Assembly (NCBI GenBank): GCA_025529335.1
Contig: JAMYHX010000205.1
Location: forward strand, 1 to 64,000
Reading direction: 5' to 3'
Source: Rhizopus sp. PT2906
Lineage: Eukaryota > Mucoromycota > Mucoromycetes > Mucorales > Rhizopodaceae
Length of the DNA: 64,000 nt
Under the pieces are notes generated by a model, which was given only the letters and a program-made list of their open reading frames with translations, searched no databases and had not been told where the DNA came from. The position numbers were made by a program, and so were the translations under genes. The stretch's first letter is position 1; the number at the start of each line of letters is the position of its first letter. This document shows, piece by piece, positions 33,371 to 45,545 of the stretch.

Positions 33371-34737
33371 TTATGAGCGATAGTCAGCATTTATGCTAAC
33401 ATACTCATGACTAATATCGCAAGTCCAAAATTTAGTCTCACTATTGCCCAATCCAAGGTCAACTTCGATCTGCAAATCCTCCATCTTTAATATCTCTGAC
33501 GCTCTCTCTTCATTTACTTTTTCAGGCTCTCCTTTAACCATGAGATTTAAATGTTCGGTACCATCTGTAGGAACAAACTTCACGCTCACACGGCTCGGAT
33601 CAACATTAACCCCACTGTGACCAAGACTAGCACAGATTCTTCCCCAGTTTGCATCTTGTCCAAACAGTGCTGTCTTTACCAACATAGAAGTCGCGATATG
33701 GGAAGCAGCCTTCTTGGCACTTTCAAAAGTTTCAGCTCCCTGGAAGAAAGAGAGAGATGAGCATAATATTGTTAATATATATTGAATTGTACCTTGATAT
33801 GAAGAGTAACAAACTTGGTCGCTCCTTCGCCATCCCGAACGACTAATTGAGCAAGTTCTGCGGCGAATTGTGTCAAATGATCTCTAAAAGCCTCAAAATC
33901 GCTCCCTTCAGATTCGATACGTACGTTACTTGCACCATTAGCAAGCACAGAGATGGTGTCATTCGTACTCATATCGCCATCAATGCTGATAGAATTGAAG
34001 CTACGGTCAACAGCGTATTTTAACGCCTTCTGAAGCAGATCTGGCTTGACATATGCATCGGTAACCATAAAGCCAAGTAAAGTAGCCATGTTTGGGTGAA
34101 TCATACCAGCACCTTTTGCAATACCTGCCATTCTAAATTTTGCATTTTGCAAATTAAATTCACCTGAGCGCAATTTGGGAAAAGTGTCGGTTGTCATATA
34201 AGCTTCTGCGGCCATTGCCCAACCTGACTTGTGTTCTGAAGAGAGATTAGCATAGGCGTCACGGATGCCTGCTTCTATCTTGTTCATTGGTAAGTTTTGT
34301 CCTATTACACCAGTTGACATGGTCAAAGCAGACAAGGGCTGATTTGTCAATTCATCTACAATTGATCTCATTTTCTTCGCATCAGCAATTCCTTGAGCTC
34401 CAGTGACAGCATTGGCGCAACCAGAGTTGGTGACTACAGCAAAGACTTTGTCATTGTTCTGGTTCAGCGTTTCCTTACTGACCAGGACAGGGGCCGCTTG
34501 GAATTTGTTAGTAGTGAATACAGCAGCAGCAGAGCATGGGAATTCAGACACGACAAGCGCCACATCGCTGTTCTTGTTCTTTTTTATACCAGCAGCAACA
34601 CCAGATGCCTTAAATCCTGCTGGATATAGACCGGATTGAGCTATAAGTGATTGCTTACGTGTGCTCAAATGACTATATGTATTTGAGTAAAATCTAAGTT
34701 GCAATTGCTTGCCTAATCGATTGTGCAAACGAAACAT
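33371..34737 (-). CDS. Mitochondrial glutamate/ornithine N-acetyltransferase (ArgJ/Arg7)
   Basis: Starts at ATG 34737 with a basic mitochondrial leader (MFRLHNRLGKQLQLRFYSNT). ArgJ landmarks follow: GLYPAGFKASGVAAGIK, VFTTNKFQAAPV, NSGCANAVTGAQG, TMSTGVIGQNLPM, and the self-cleavage site KGAGMIHPNMATLLGFM (cleaved before Thr). SISIDGDMSTNDT follows, then, after a short intron (about 33740-33793), FGQDANWGRICASLGHSG. It ends SINADYRS at 33371. The enzyme splits autocatalytically into alpha and beta chains. It transfers acetyl from N-acetylornithine to glutamate, and can use acetyl-CoA, in the arginine pathway. The length of about 440 residues is normal. Confidence 0.94.
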
Positions 34738-35241
34738 GTAAAAAGAATAAAAGAGAGAGAGAGAGACAGAGATGTCGATAAAAGATAAGAAAAAATCAAT
34801 GGATCAGTACAGCATCTGATTTAAAAGTCAGAAAGTATAATTCATGAGTCATGATCAATGAGTTGCACAAACCTTGACAGGTCATTACTCCATATACTTA
34901 CCGAAGTAGGTTTTTACACCTTACATTTTTAATTATCAGCAAGGATAAAGAGAAAGGATGTGGCGTAGAGAGAGAGAGAGAGAGAGCAAGATAAAGAGTC
35001 CCTTAGTGTTTACAATAACATTGTAACCATGGTGACCATGAACAGCTTTTATTATTCGACTTTATAAAGTATTATATCAAAGTAAAGAATTATGCTGTAA
35101 TGGGAATAATGCAAAAAAAAAAAAAAAGAGAAACAGTGAGGCTACCTTTTCTCAGCTGCGTGTCACGGTCTTTGGTAAGTTAAAGCTACGCGTTTATCGT
35201 GTCGTGTTTTTTTTTTTAATTTTTTTTTTTTCTTTAAAAAA
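34738..35241. other. Divergent spacer between ArgJ and DNA polymerase delta genes
   Basis: About 500 bases with GA repeats (34751-34768 and 34970-34987), a poly-A run (35113-35127) and poly-T/CT leader DNA (35208-35235) before the polymerase start codon. No gene is seen. A GCGTG/ACGCG-type element (35190-35203) lies near the polymerase start, as often at replication-gene promoters, but this is weak evidence. Confidence 0.4.
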
Positions 35242-38200
35242 ATGTCTAATCAAGATATTGAATTGTCGTCTGCACCATTTGCACCTCATAGCAACATCAA
35301 GAAAAGAAAAACTACTCATAATGGCTCTTCGCAGCAACTAAGCTCGTTTGAGCATGAGTTACAAGCATTAAATGAACATATGGATCTCGATATCAAAGGT
35401 GCTTGTCTTTTATAGATCTATTAATCTTTGTAACTGATAAGTCTTTTAGCTGAAAATACAGAAGCTGCTTGGGCTCGTCCTCCACCTCCACCTATTGATC
35501 CTTCAAAGGATTCTATTGGTAATTACAAATAACAGGCTTTACTTTACCTTTTTACCAAGATCATACTAGTGTTTCAACAGATTGAAGTCGATGAATACAT
35601 GAATTACAATATCCGCCAGCCCATGATCAGAATGTATGGCGTTACCAAGGTAACTGCTTTTCTTTTCCCAAAAAACAGCAAGCACTAGAAATATTAACTC
35701 TATTGAAGGCCGGAAATAGTGTTCTTTGCCATGTGAAGGGATTCTATCCTTATTTCTACTTTCCAGCTCCAAGAGGCTTTCAACATAGTCATCTTCCAGC
35801 ATTGAAGCAATCTCTTTCGGTTAGTAGCAACGCTTATATAAACCAAATGTCAATCAGTTTCTGATCAACTCGATCTAGTCTGCCCTTGGATTCAATAATG
35901 TCGTTCATTCCTTGGAAATTGTCATGAAACAGAGCATTTATGGCTTCAATGGCAACAAAAAGTCGCCTTTTATACGAGTCACAGTGTTGGATCCAAGGGA
36001 TATCTCAAAGTGTAAGAACAAGATAGAAGCAGGCGTATATGTCCCTGGTTTGGAAAATCCTTGTCAGTCTGATACAACATTCGAAAGCAATCTTAGTTAT
36101 GTTCTTCGATTCATGATTGACTGTAAAGTGATGGGCTCAAATTGGATTGAACTGCCTGCTGGAACATACTCCTTTTTGGAAACAAAGACATCACATGCAC
36201 AAATAGAAGTCGAGATACAGTAAGTTCAAGCAAAAGGAATAGAAAAGGAAAACTAGTGATGTAACACATTCTGCTGATAGATATGATCAACTCATTAGTT
36301 ACTCTTCAGAAGGCGAATGGTCCGATATTGCTCCATTGAGAATTCTAAGTTTCGATATTGAATGCGCTGGTAGAAAGGGGGTATTTCCTGAACCTAGTAT
36401 GGATCCTGTTATTCAGATTGCATCTGTTGTTCAGATACAAGGTAAGAGAACCAGAGAAAAACTTGGTTATCCCAAGCTTAACACTTGTGATATCTAGGTC
36501 ATAAAAAGCCATTTATCAGAAATGTTTTTACCTTGGATACTTGTGCACCTATCGTGGGCTCCCAAGTGCTATCATTTCAAGACGAGAAAGAACTTTTGCA
36601 AAAGTGGAGTGACTTTATAAGAGAAGTTGACCCTGATATGATCATTGGCTATAACACCACAAACTTTGATTTTCCATACTTGCTGGATCGAGCACAACAC
36701 TTGGGAGTTACAAAGTTTCCATTTTTAGGCAGAATAAAAAACATCAAAACAGAGGCAAAGGATACAAAATTTCAATCTAAAGCCTTTGGTACACGTGAAA
36801 ACAAATCAATCAACCTTGAAGGTCGTCTCCAATTGGATATTCTTCAAGCTGTTCAAAGAGATTATAAACTTCGCTCATATACCCTCAACTCTGTCTCTGC
36901 AGAATTTCTGGGCGAACAAAAGGAAGATGTGCATCACTCGATTATTACTGAACTACAGAAAGAATCCCCAGAATCTCGTCGACGTTTGGCTGTTTATTGT
37001 CTAAAGGACGCCTTTTTACCATTAAGATTGATGGACAAGCTCATGCTATTGTTCAATTATACAGAAATGGCCAGAGTTACAGGTATTCCCTTCAACTACA
37101 TCTTGGTCCGTGGACAGCAAATCAAGGTCGTATCACAGCTATACCGTCGTGCGCGTGAACAAGACTTGGTTATTCCTGTTATCAAATCGGAAATGATGGA
37201 TGAGCCATATGAAGGTGCTACAGTCATTGATCCTGAAAAAGGCTATTATGATGTACCCATTGCCACTTTAGATTTCACGTCACTGTATCCATCTATCATG
37301 CAAGCTCACAACTTATGCTATACAACGCTCGTGAAGCCTGATGTTGTAAGAGAGCTGGGTCTGGTCAAAGATGTAGACTATGAAGTTACTCCTAACAACG
37401 ATATGTTTGTTAAACCAAACCAAAGAAAGGGACTGCTTCCAGAAATTTTAGCTGATCTCTTGAGTGCTCGTAAACGCGCCAAGAACGATTTGAAAAAAGA
37501 AACTGATCCCTCTAGGCGCGCTGTGTTGGACGGAAGACAGTTGGCATTGAAGATTAGCGCCAACTCTGTCTATGGTTTTACTGGCGCCACTGTTGGAAAG
37601 CTGCCATGTCTTCAGATATCTTCTAGTGTCACTGCCTACGGTCGTGCAATGATTTTAAAGACAAAAGAAGCAGTAGAAGAGCACTTTTCGAAAAAGAATG
37701 GATACAAGCATGACGCCAAGGTTATCTATGGTGATACAGATTCAGTCATGGTCAAGTTTGGTGTGGATAACTTGAAAGAAGCAATGGAATTGGGCAGAGA
37801 AGGAGCCAGAATTGTGACTGAAAAGTTTATTCGTCCTATTAACCTTGATTTTGAAAAAGTGTATTTCCCATATCTGCTGATTAATAAAAAAAGATATGCT
37901 GGGCTCTATTGGACAAGAGAAGATAAATATGATAAACTAGACGCTAAAGGTATCGAGGTAAGATTGACATTCTTTGGGGTTTTTCTTGTGGTAACCTTTC
38001 TTTCTTCTAGACTGTTCGACGTGATAATTGCCGTCTTGTGCAGAATGTCATTGCCAAGTGCCTTGACAAGCTGTTAATTCAACGTGATGTGGAAGGTGCA
38101 AAAGCTTTTGTAAAGCAAACTATTGCAGATCTGCTGCAAAACAAGGTGGATCTGTCGCAACTGGTCATCACCAAGGCACTAAGTAAGTCTGATTATACTA

Positions 38201-38883
38201 ACAAGCAACCTCACGTTGAATTGGCCGAACGCATGAGAAAGAGAGACCCTGGGTCTGCCCCTGCTCTTGGTGATCGAGTTGCCTATGTGATCATTAGAGC
38301 AGGCAACAACACTCCTACTTATGAAAGATCAGAAGACCCTCTCTATGTGTTGGATAACAATATTCCTATCGACACCAAGTATTATCTTGAGCACCAACTA
38401 TCAAATCCAATCATGCGTATTTTTGAACCCATTCTGGGTGATAAAACAGATAGTCTATGTAGTGTATTCACTGATGAAGTCAATCGTTATCACTAATCAT
38501 GTTCTTTTTATTTAGTGAGTGGTGCACACACTCGTACAGTGAACATTGCTACCCCCACCGTAGGAGGTTTAATGCGGTTTGCAGTGAAAACAGCCACCTG
38601 TCTTTCATGTAAGGCAGCACTTCCCAAGGGCGATAATTCAGCAACCTGTAAACAATGTAGAGATAAATTACCCGAACTGTATCAACATCATCTCAATAAC
38701 TTGAACGAACTTGAAGTCAAGTTTTCAAGGTTATGGACACAATGTCAACGATGCCAACAATCACTACATCAGGATGTTATTTGCTCAAATAACGATTGTC
38801 CCATCTTTTATATGCGTAAAAAGGTGCAAAAGGACATGAATGAAATAACTGAGAAACTAAACAGATTTGACTATGAATGGTAA
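35242..38883 (+). CDS. POL3: DNA polymerase delta catalytic subunit
   Basis: Starts at ATG 35242 (MSNQDIELSSAPFAPHSN). Several exons cover a family B polymerase. The exonuclease I motif is FDIECAGRKGVFPEP and exonuclease II is YNTTNFDFPYLLDRA. Polymerase motifs are DFTSLYPSIMQAHNLCYTTL (A), KISANSVYGFTGA (B) and YGDTDSVMVKFG (C). The C-terminal cysteine modules are CysA (CLSCKAALPKGDNSATCKQC) and CysB (CQRCQQ, CSNNDCPIFYMR), the latter holding a 4Fe-4S cluster and binding the B subunit. Introns lie near 35398-35450, 36222-36280, 37957-38010 and 38461-38515, the last restoring LLSGAHTRTV. This is the main lagging-strand replicase in the nucleus. The length of about 1,080 residues is normal. 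Confidence 0.95.
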
Positions 38884-38952
38884 ATAAAGACAAGCTCTTT
38901 GCGGACTTTAAACATGATTGTTTCCTTTTCTCTCTCTCTCTTTTATTTTCTA

Positions 38953-39429
38953 ATGACCAAAAGACCATTAGAAGACGCCAGTTTTGCAAACGTGTTACGA
39001 CAAAAGCCAAGAGAAGATATCTCCTTTAAGCATCAAAATGGCATGTTGACCTTTTCAATAATAATAAAAAAAAAGAGTAGGGAAGTTTGAACTAATTTTC
39101 TAATTAGCAAAGCAAACTGTTCAACTGTTAATGAATGCTCAAAGGAATCTTTTAATACCACAACCAAACAATGACAATAACAATAATACGTCGAGTACAT
39201 GTTATCGCTGTAGTCATAATACGTGCATAAAATGTACCTATTGTGAACACGTCTTTTGTAATAATTGTATACAACAATGCATAACGTGTCAGCTACCTTA
39301 TTGCACAACCTGCTCAGAGATAGAGTAAGAATATGAACAACCCAAAAAGACATTTTCTCTGAATGCATATTTAATAGTTATTCACAACCTATGGAGCAAG
39401 TATTTTGCTTCACTTGCAAACAGACATAA
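38953..39429 (+). CDS. Siva-family Cys-rich zinc-binding protein
   Basis: Starts at ATG 38953 (MTKRPLEDASFANVLRQKPR). A short N-terminal exon is joined, by an intron of uncertain edges (about 39045-39115), to VQLLMNAQRNLLIPQP. A Cys-rich C-terminus follows: CYRCSHNTCIKCTYC, FCNNCIQQCITCQLPYC, TTCSEIE, and after a second intron EQVFCFTCKQT with stop at 39427. The spacing of C-x2-C pairs and the final V-x-C-x2-C match the C-terminal domain of animal Siva (apoptosis regulator), including the short M-x-K-R N-terminal start. Its fungal role is unknown. It lies 70 bases downstream of the polymerase delta gene on the same strand. Confidence 0.75.
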
Positions 39430-39699
39430 GACATATCACATTCAATATATATACATGGCATCTTATGTTGAATAGAGGGAAAGAGAAGAAGAGCATCAGA
39501 AGAAGAAAAGAGAGAGAGAGAGAGTCGTTTTATCATTTGTATCTAATTAAACAACCATTGTGTGCACTGTCTTTTATTTTTTGTTATTCAGTCAAAAGGG
39601 AAATTCGGTGGCTTGGGGAGTGGACTCCAAAAAAAAATATTTCTCAATACGGGCCCTCCAGTTCCAATTGTTCTTTCTTTTTACCACTTTGTATTAAAC

Positions 39700-40085
39700 A
39701 TGGAGAACTCTGAAGGCCAACTTGTTGATCTCTACATTCCTCGCAAGTGGTAAATAATAAAACTTGTATATACGGTTTATCTTTTTTGACATTGACATTC
39801 TATATGTAAATTATAGCTCTGCCACCAACCGTCTCATTACTGCCAAGGACCATGCCTCTGTTCAAATTAATGTAGGCGATGTCAATGCTGATGGTCGTTA
39901 TGCCAACACCTTCTCCACCTATGCTTTCTGTGGCTTTGTTCGTAAGGAAGCTGAATCTGACGACTCCCTCAATCGTCTTGCTCAACAAGATGGCTGTAAG
40001 TATTGTAATAATATATGTTACTGTCATTTGCTAACATTTATGTGTGTGTACAGACTTGAAGAACGTCTTCTCTTACCAACAATAA
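39700..40085 (+). CDS. RPS21: 40S ribosomal protein eS21
   Basis: Starts at ATG 39700. Three exons give MENSEGQLVDLYIPRKCSAT, NRLITAKDHASVQINVGDVN, TYAFCGFVRKEAESDDSLNR, LAQQDGYLKNVFSYQQ, with stop at 40083-40085. Introns lie at about 39751-39816 and 39994-40052. The pattern V-D-L-Y-x-P-R-K-C-S-A-x-N-R and G-x-x-R-x-x-x-E-S-D-D-S-x-x-R-L is diagnostic for eS21, a small-subunit protein at the mRNA exit side, needed for 18S rRNA maturation. The 270-base upstream spacer contains a GA repeat (39509-39524) and CT-rich DNA. Confidence 0.95.
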
Positions 40086-40182
40086 ACATATAAAAATAAG
40101 CGTTTGTCTTAATTAATAAAAGCAACCGTCTTTTTTGATGAGTGTTTTTTTTATTGGGATATCAAAACTTGCTATATATAAC

Positions 40183-40720
40183 TTATCGTCTCTTTTTTCC
40201 TTTTTTTCCTTTTGGTGCCTGCTTTGGCGCTGTTGCCTTTGTCTTTGAAGGAGCTGCCTTTGGGGCTTGCTCAGTTGCTTCTGCCATTATCGTGTCTTCT
40301 TCTATAAAGGAAAGCTTGTTAGTAATCCTTTGTTTTACATGATTCTTTAAAGTCATCACTCACCGATGGGTCCTTTACTCATCATCTGCAACATTAAGTC
40401 ACTGTTTAAGCTGATAAACTTTTTCAAGTCAGTCATTTGGTTCGTTTTATATTTGATATTCTGTATTCTAATCGTTAGTCCTTCTTTCTCTTTCTCTATA
40501 ATAATATCTAAAGTACATTACAGTTCTATCATCTGTCACTTTCAAGACAAGTTCCCCATTTCCACGGTGGAATGTATGCACATAACGAGTCTAGAGTAAA
40601 AAAAAATAAAATAAATAACAAGCGTAGAGGTATATTCCTTGTTTACATTACTTGTTCAGGCGAAGCAACATAGATGTCTATTGCTGCCTTTTGAAACTCG
40701 TCCCAATTGCTAATATACAT
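40183..40720 (-). CDS. SRP9: Signal recognition particle subunit SRP9
   Basis: Starts at ATG 40720 (MYISNWDEFQKAAIDIYVAS, PEQ). The second exon gives TRYVHTFHRGNGELVLKVTD, and the third NIKYKTNQMTDLKKFISLN, SDLMLQMMSKGP. The last exon is an Ala/Pro/Lys-rich basic tail ending KGKKGKKRR at 40183. The W-x-E-F-x-x-A-A-x-x-x-Y-x-A-x-P start and the L-x-x-K-V-T-D-D core match SRP9, which with SRP14 binds the Alu domain of SRP RNA and slows elongation. Yeast uses Srp21 in its place. The lysine-rich extension is absent from human SRP9. Confidence 0.85.
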
Positions 40721-40980
40721 AACGTAATTTGGAGATAAATCAACTCAAGCATTGAAATTCAATATAGTTGGTTTATAACAGCGCACAAGCTGAATATAAG
40801 CCACTATTGCACTTTAAAGATCAAAAAAAAATGGGAGCCAAATTGCACTCAATGCCTCCCCCCTGACTCAGCTTAAGACAAAGTAACATTTACAAAATAT
40901 GCAAGTTGAGAAGAGATAATATATTTATTTCTATGACAGGCGTGTGTTCTTTGTTCTTTGTATTATAGTTTCGAAAGCCA

Positions 40981-41151
40981 TCATGTTTGGTGAATATTAG
41001 GTATATTGCCAGTCAAAAGGTATCTGTTCTTTTCCCCTTGTGCAGTGATTTTTTGTCTAATTGATTCTGGCAACGAATAGGTAATAGGTATTGGATAACC
41101 CATGACTACTAAAGAAATGAGAATGATAAAGTATGAAGCTTGCAATTTCAT
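40981..41151 (-). CDS. Possible small secreted peptide
   Basis: A single-exon frame from ATG 41151 encodes 56 residues. It has a strong signal peptide (MKLQASYFIILISLVVMGYP) and a short mature part (LPESIRQKITAQGEKNRYLL, TGNIPNIHQT) without cysteines. The frame can be extended upstream to 41202, but the extra residues would bury the signal peptide. A TATA-like TATTTATATTTATA motif lies about 30-45 bases upstream of the ATG. No family is recognised. It could be a secreted peptide or a chance frame. Confidence 0.35.
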   Translation of the reverse strand: MKLQASYFIILISLVVMGYPIPITYSLPESIRQKITAQGEKNRYLLTGNIPNIHQT

Positions 41152-41354
41152 CGTCTTTATGAAAGAAAAAGAAAGACACTGGTATTTATATTTATATGTC
41201 ATGCAAAAGGTAGATCATTTGGGAAGCCTCCTTAATAATTATTCACTTGGCATTAAAGTAGCTGTACATTTTATTTATGGAAACATAAATAAAAATGGGT
41301 ATATGCTCAATTGATAACCCATTAAATACATCACTTCATACACAGGACGGGTCT

Positions 41355-44300
41355 TTATCTTGATTTATGAGGTCTCTCGGATGAACCACTGAGATTATAC
41401 ACTTGCCAGTATGAAAGACTTGCACCCCTTGTTTCTTTACATCTATACAAAATAGTTAGTTACTATAATCTTTAATGCTATCATTTACCTTCCGCCTAAA
41501 GTCGTTCCTCCCAAGAAGGTGGCATCAAAGACGACATCAATCACTTTATCAAGTACACCAACAACTGTGCCTTTCAATCCAAGAGGTACAGAACCGGTAT
41601 CCGTTACGTAAATAACACGATCGCCCAAAGCAAAGGATTGGTTAATTAGCTTATAAGGTGCATCGGAAGGTCTAAGCAAATTCTTTCGAGGCGTGTTATT
41701 GACAATAATTTTCGTTCTTGATTCTTTATCATATCGCTGTTGATACTCTTTAGCGGCTTCTTCGATCATAAGAACATAATCCTAATAAACTAATAAGTGT
41801 CTGACTACAGAGCATGATAAACTACATACACTCTGCAATTCCACAGTACTATGAGGAGCCCTAGGTAAATCATGTACTTTTCTTTCCTTAATCCATTCTT
41901 TCATCTTGTGCAAGTACTTATAGCCTTCGTTAGTCCAACCAAAGTCAGATACATCCATCATCAGGTTATCCTTCTTGTTATTCAACATTTCAATAAACTC
42001 TGGGAATGTAGTTGTGTACTCCTTGATAAGTTGAACAGCAAGTGTAGAGTATTCCCAATAACCAGCAGAAGGATTCTTGCGCGTGTAGCCAGGCACTTTC
42101 TCTCCTCGAGATTCAAACTTCAGATTAAGCCCAATGTTTAGCTTTTGTCCTGTACGCTCTACAACCTGAAGTGATGAAGTCAACTTGGCCAAGGTGAGAG
42201 AACTGATATTGAGCTCACGAGCAACAGAATGAGCAGGTTGATAAGTGATTTCTTTTTCCTGCTTATTGACAATTGCATAACCAAAACGAGGTTCATGTTC
42301 AAAACGTGGGTTGCGGATTTTGGTCGCCTGGACATTAATACCATGTGGTCCATGACCAATGACCTTTACCTTTGTACCAGCAAGCACGCCAAAGGTAAAG
42401 AAGCAGTGAGAACCCACAGGATGGCTCACCTGAATGGGTGGAGCAGGCTGTTCGATAAATCGAGGATCAGGATTAGCCACCTTGATGACAATAGTCTGGA
42501 AAGGAATGGTCTCAGCCAAGGTAGGATGATCATATTGCTTGACGAGCGCACCTTCCTCGTTTTGACACATACCCTTCAAAAGACAAACGTGTGCCAAAAC
42601 ATCTGTTTCACCAATCAATAGACCAAATCGTTTGCTGCGTATATGGTCATGGCGACTGACGGTGTTGTACCAGTCATCTCGCTCTCTGTCGTTCCATTTA
42701 TGTTCCAAAAAGTGCTTTCCTCCATTTGAGTCAAGGGAGACATGATATTTGCATTCAGCGTTTGAGACACCAATGACGACAGCTTCCTTCAAATAGGGGT
42801 ATCCAACATATACCGTGCGATAGATGAAGAGCTTGGCAAGCTCACGAAGACTGGCATTCTTGAATCGATTCTTGATGTACACGACCACTGATTCATTCGT
42901 ACTGTCCTGTTGGAATACGCGAACTCCGTGATTTGCAATATGGAAGTCATGTGCTATCGTATGCAATGATGGAAAACCTGCCAAAGCCTCCTTACCAAGC
43001 TTAGCACCTGGTAATAAACCTTTACGCAAACCATGACTTGAAAGCACTGGCAAATGATACTGTGTCTCACGAACAAAGCAAGGGCGGACATCGGGGAATT
43101 TTCCTGGCAATGGGCTTTTGAAGACGGGCCAAGTTTTAGGATCACCCTTTGCGAGAGTTTCATCATATACAAATTTGTAACTTTCGCCAAATCTGGCCAT
43201 CTCCCGTTCTTCCTTGGTCAATCGTGGTTCCCTTTGCTTCATAGCATCCAAGAGTCGCTGCTCATCAATGAAAGGAATTCGTACGATCGCTTCCCAGTCT
43301 TGCTTTTTACCATTCATGTCGGTATCAAAGTCAGATGGATAGAAATCAATGATGGGTGAATCAGGGTCTGTCATGAGATCTTGATAGGCGGCAGGCAGCA
43401 ACTTTCTACTAAGAGCAGGTAATACTCCCATAAGCTGTTCATAGGGCTTGAAGGGTTGACCAAGGGTAAATGAATAGTCTTGGAAGCGAGCAATATCCTT
43501 GAGATCAGAAATCTTGGGTGCATAGTGATATGGATAAAACCAACTCCAGGAGGCGACACCATTGTAATAATATTGAAGCACCCATTGAATACCGATAATA
43601 TAAGAGCTGACGAGTTTATCCATCTGCTCTTGATTGTCAATGTCAATGTCCATCTTTTCCTTGTAGTAGTCAGCCTTCCATTGCTTGAATGCGGCTTCAA
43701 ATTTAGCCTTTTCTTCTCTTTCAATCTGTTCCCTGCTGACTTCTTCAGGTATGATCTCAGCATTCTCGTACTTCTTCAGCACACGATCACGGGCGGCAAT
43801 AGCTTCTTCGTCTACATCTGATTCCTCACTCGTTGTTGATGGGCTATCGTCCGTATCATCAGCATACAAATTATGGGTGAATGAAAGTTCTACTTCCGTC
43901 ATCTGGTGAGACTGACTCCATGCATACACATAAGACATGTTGAGTTCTTTTGTAAGTTTATCTAGAAACTTTTTATCGCGACTCTTTAATGGGAACGCGA
44001 AATGAAGGGTTGATTCAGTGTTTAATTTAGGTGGAGTTACTAGAAAATCGCGTATTTTGCCAAAGATCTCTGCTTGATGTTCAGTAATGCTCAACCTATC
44101 AGTTGCCTTCTTGCGTTCTATTTCATGGAGCAGTTCTCTAGCATTATCACCATCGGGTAACTTTCCGACAAGGTAAAGAGCGTCAATATTTTCGGCTTCA
44201 AATGCTTCTTTTTCGACGACGGCAGATATTTGATCTAGTACTTTCTGAAGTCTGCTGAACTCGACATGTCCACCATCTTGTAAGTAACCGTCACATGTTG

Positions 44301-45422
44301 GTAATACTTCCTTGTAAACCTTAAAGATAAGGCCCAAAGCGCCTTCGTTGATATGCAAATTGGGTAAGTTGGGTAAAAAGTCATTACCGATAAATAGAGC
44401 AAGTAAAATAAAATCATCCAAGATGCGTTCAAAGTCATAGCCAAATGAAAGAGTATTCCTTAATGCACTAAATTCCATATCCAAATACTCTCTCATTAAG
44501 CATAAGTGCAGTAGATAGAAGCTTTGGTTTTCAACACTAGAAAAGAAAATATGAACAAACCCGGACAAGTTTCTTGGAGGTTATTTTAAAAAGCTTACCT
44601 TGCAATCTTCTTCTTTTGGTGTTTACCAAATACTACTTCTTCACGTAATAAAGCAAAATGAGGGTCGTGACTTAACAAACCAAGCATAAGCAAGTCAGCA
44701 TCCAGACCATATAAGCAATGTCTTGTATTTGGATCATAATCTGGCTGTGCTTTTGACAGACGAATGTACTCCATGATCTTATGCTCTCCTTCACCTGGTA
44801 CTTCGGGGCCCGACAGGACAATTTCCACATTTCGCCAGTTGGCGTCTTCTTGAACCTTTTTCGAGATAAAGTAGCGTAATTGCTGTGTGAGCTTGATCAT
44901 AAACGGGGTTCCGGGTGTAATACAATTGGTATCAAATGGGGCTTCCGGGGGTAGTTCCTCGCCGTTCTGTATAGCCTTTCGTCGAGCATCTTCCGCGTCC
45001 TTGGCAGTTCGGAAACGACGTGAACGTTGTTGGTTCATTTTAGCACGTGGAGCAACACCGTCGATGGCCATAAAGAATAATTTTTTAGGCTTAATCTTGG
45101 AAAAGAGGTGGTCAATGTATTGAAAGATGCCTAACCAGATTTGCTCCTCTGTGATGCGAAAGTGAGGATCATCCGAATTGTTGTGCGAGCAGTTATGTAC
45201 AATGCCGTTCATGTCCAAGTAAAGGTTATCTTTTTTAAAGGAATGTCAATGCATGTTTTCAATACATAAAAACAAACTAACCAAATTCTGGAATGCCGTT
45301 GTCAGTAATAAGTTCGGAACACATCGGATAGCGTTCACTATAAGACGAGATTAGCTATAGAAACATAATAACATACACACTATTACTAACCTAATCCATC
45401 GAAAAAACTTGGGAATACCCAT
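41355..45422 (-). CDS. XRN1: Cytoplasmic 5'-3' exoribonuclease 1
   Basis: Starts at ATG 45422 (MGIPKFFRWI), the invariant Xrn N-terminus. Catalytic acids appear in NLYLDMNGIVHNCSH, GPEVPGEGEHKIMEYIR, LYGLDADLLMLGL and LFIGNDFLPNLPNLHI. The second part carries QWVLQYYYNGVASWSWFYPY and YHYAPKISDL, followed by the PAZ/Tudor-like and KOW-type regions of Xrn1. About seven exons, the largest 44568-41782, give roughly 1,300 residues, ending SSERPHKSR at 41355. The nuclear paralogue Rat1/Xrn2 lacks the long C-terminal region. The enzyme degrades decapped mRNA in the cytoplasm. It lacks the long disordered tail of yeast Xrn1. Confidence 0.93.
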
Positions 45423-45545
45423 CTCGTAATAAGGTCTCTTTTTTTATTATTGTAAAAGGAAAAAGGAGAATAAAAGCAACGGAAAATTAACATTTCAAAA
45501 AATAGCTGCGTCGTTTTATATATTAGACCAATCGCTGCATGAGTT

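Noticed and set aside
42229..42621. Plus-strand frame of 130 codons
   Set aside because: It is antisense to XRN1 coding sequence.
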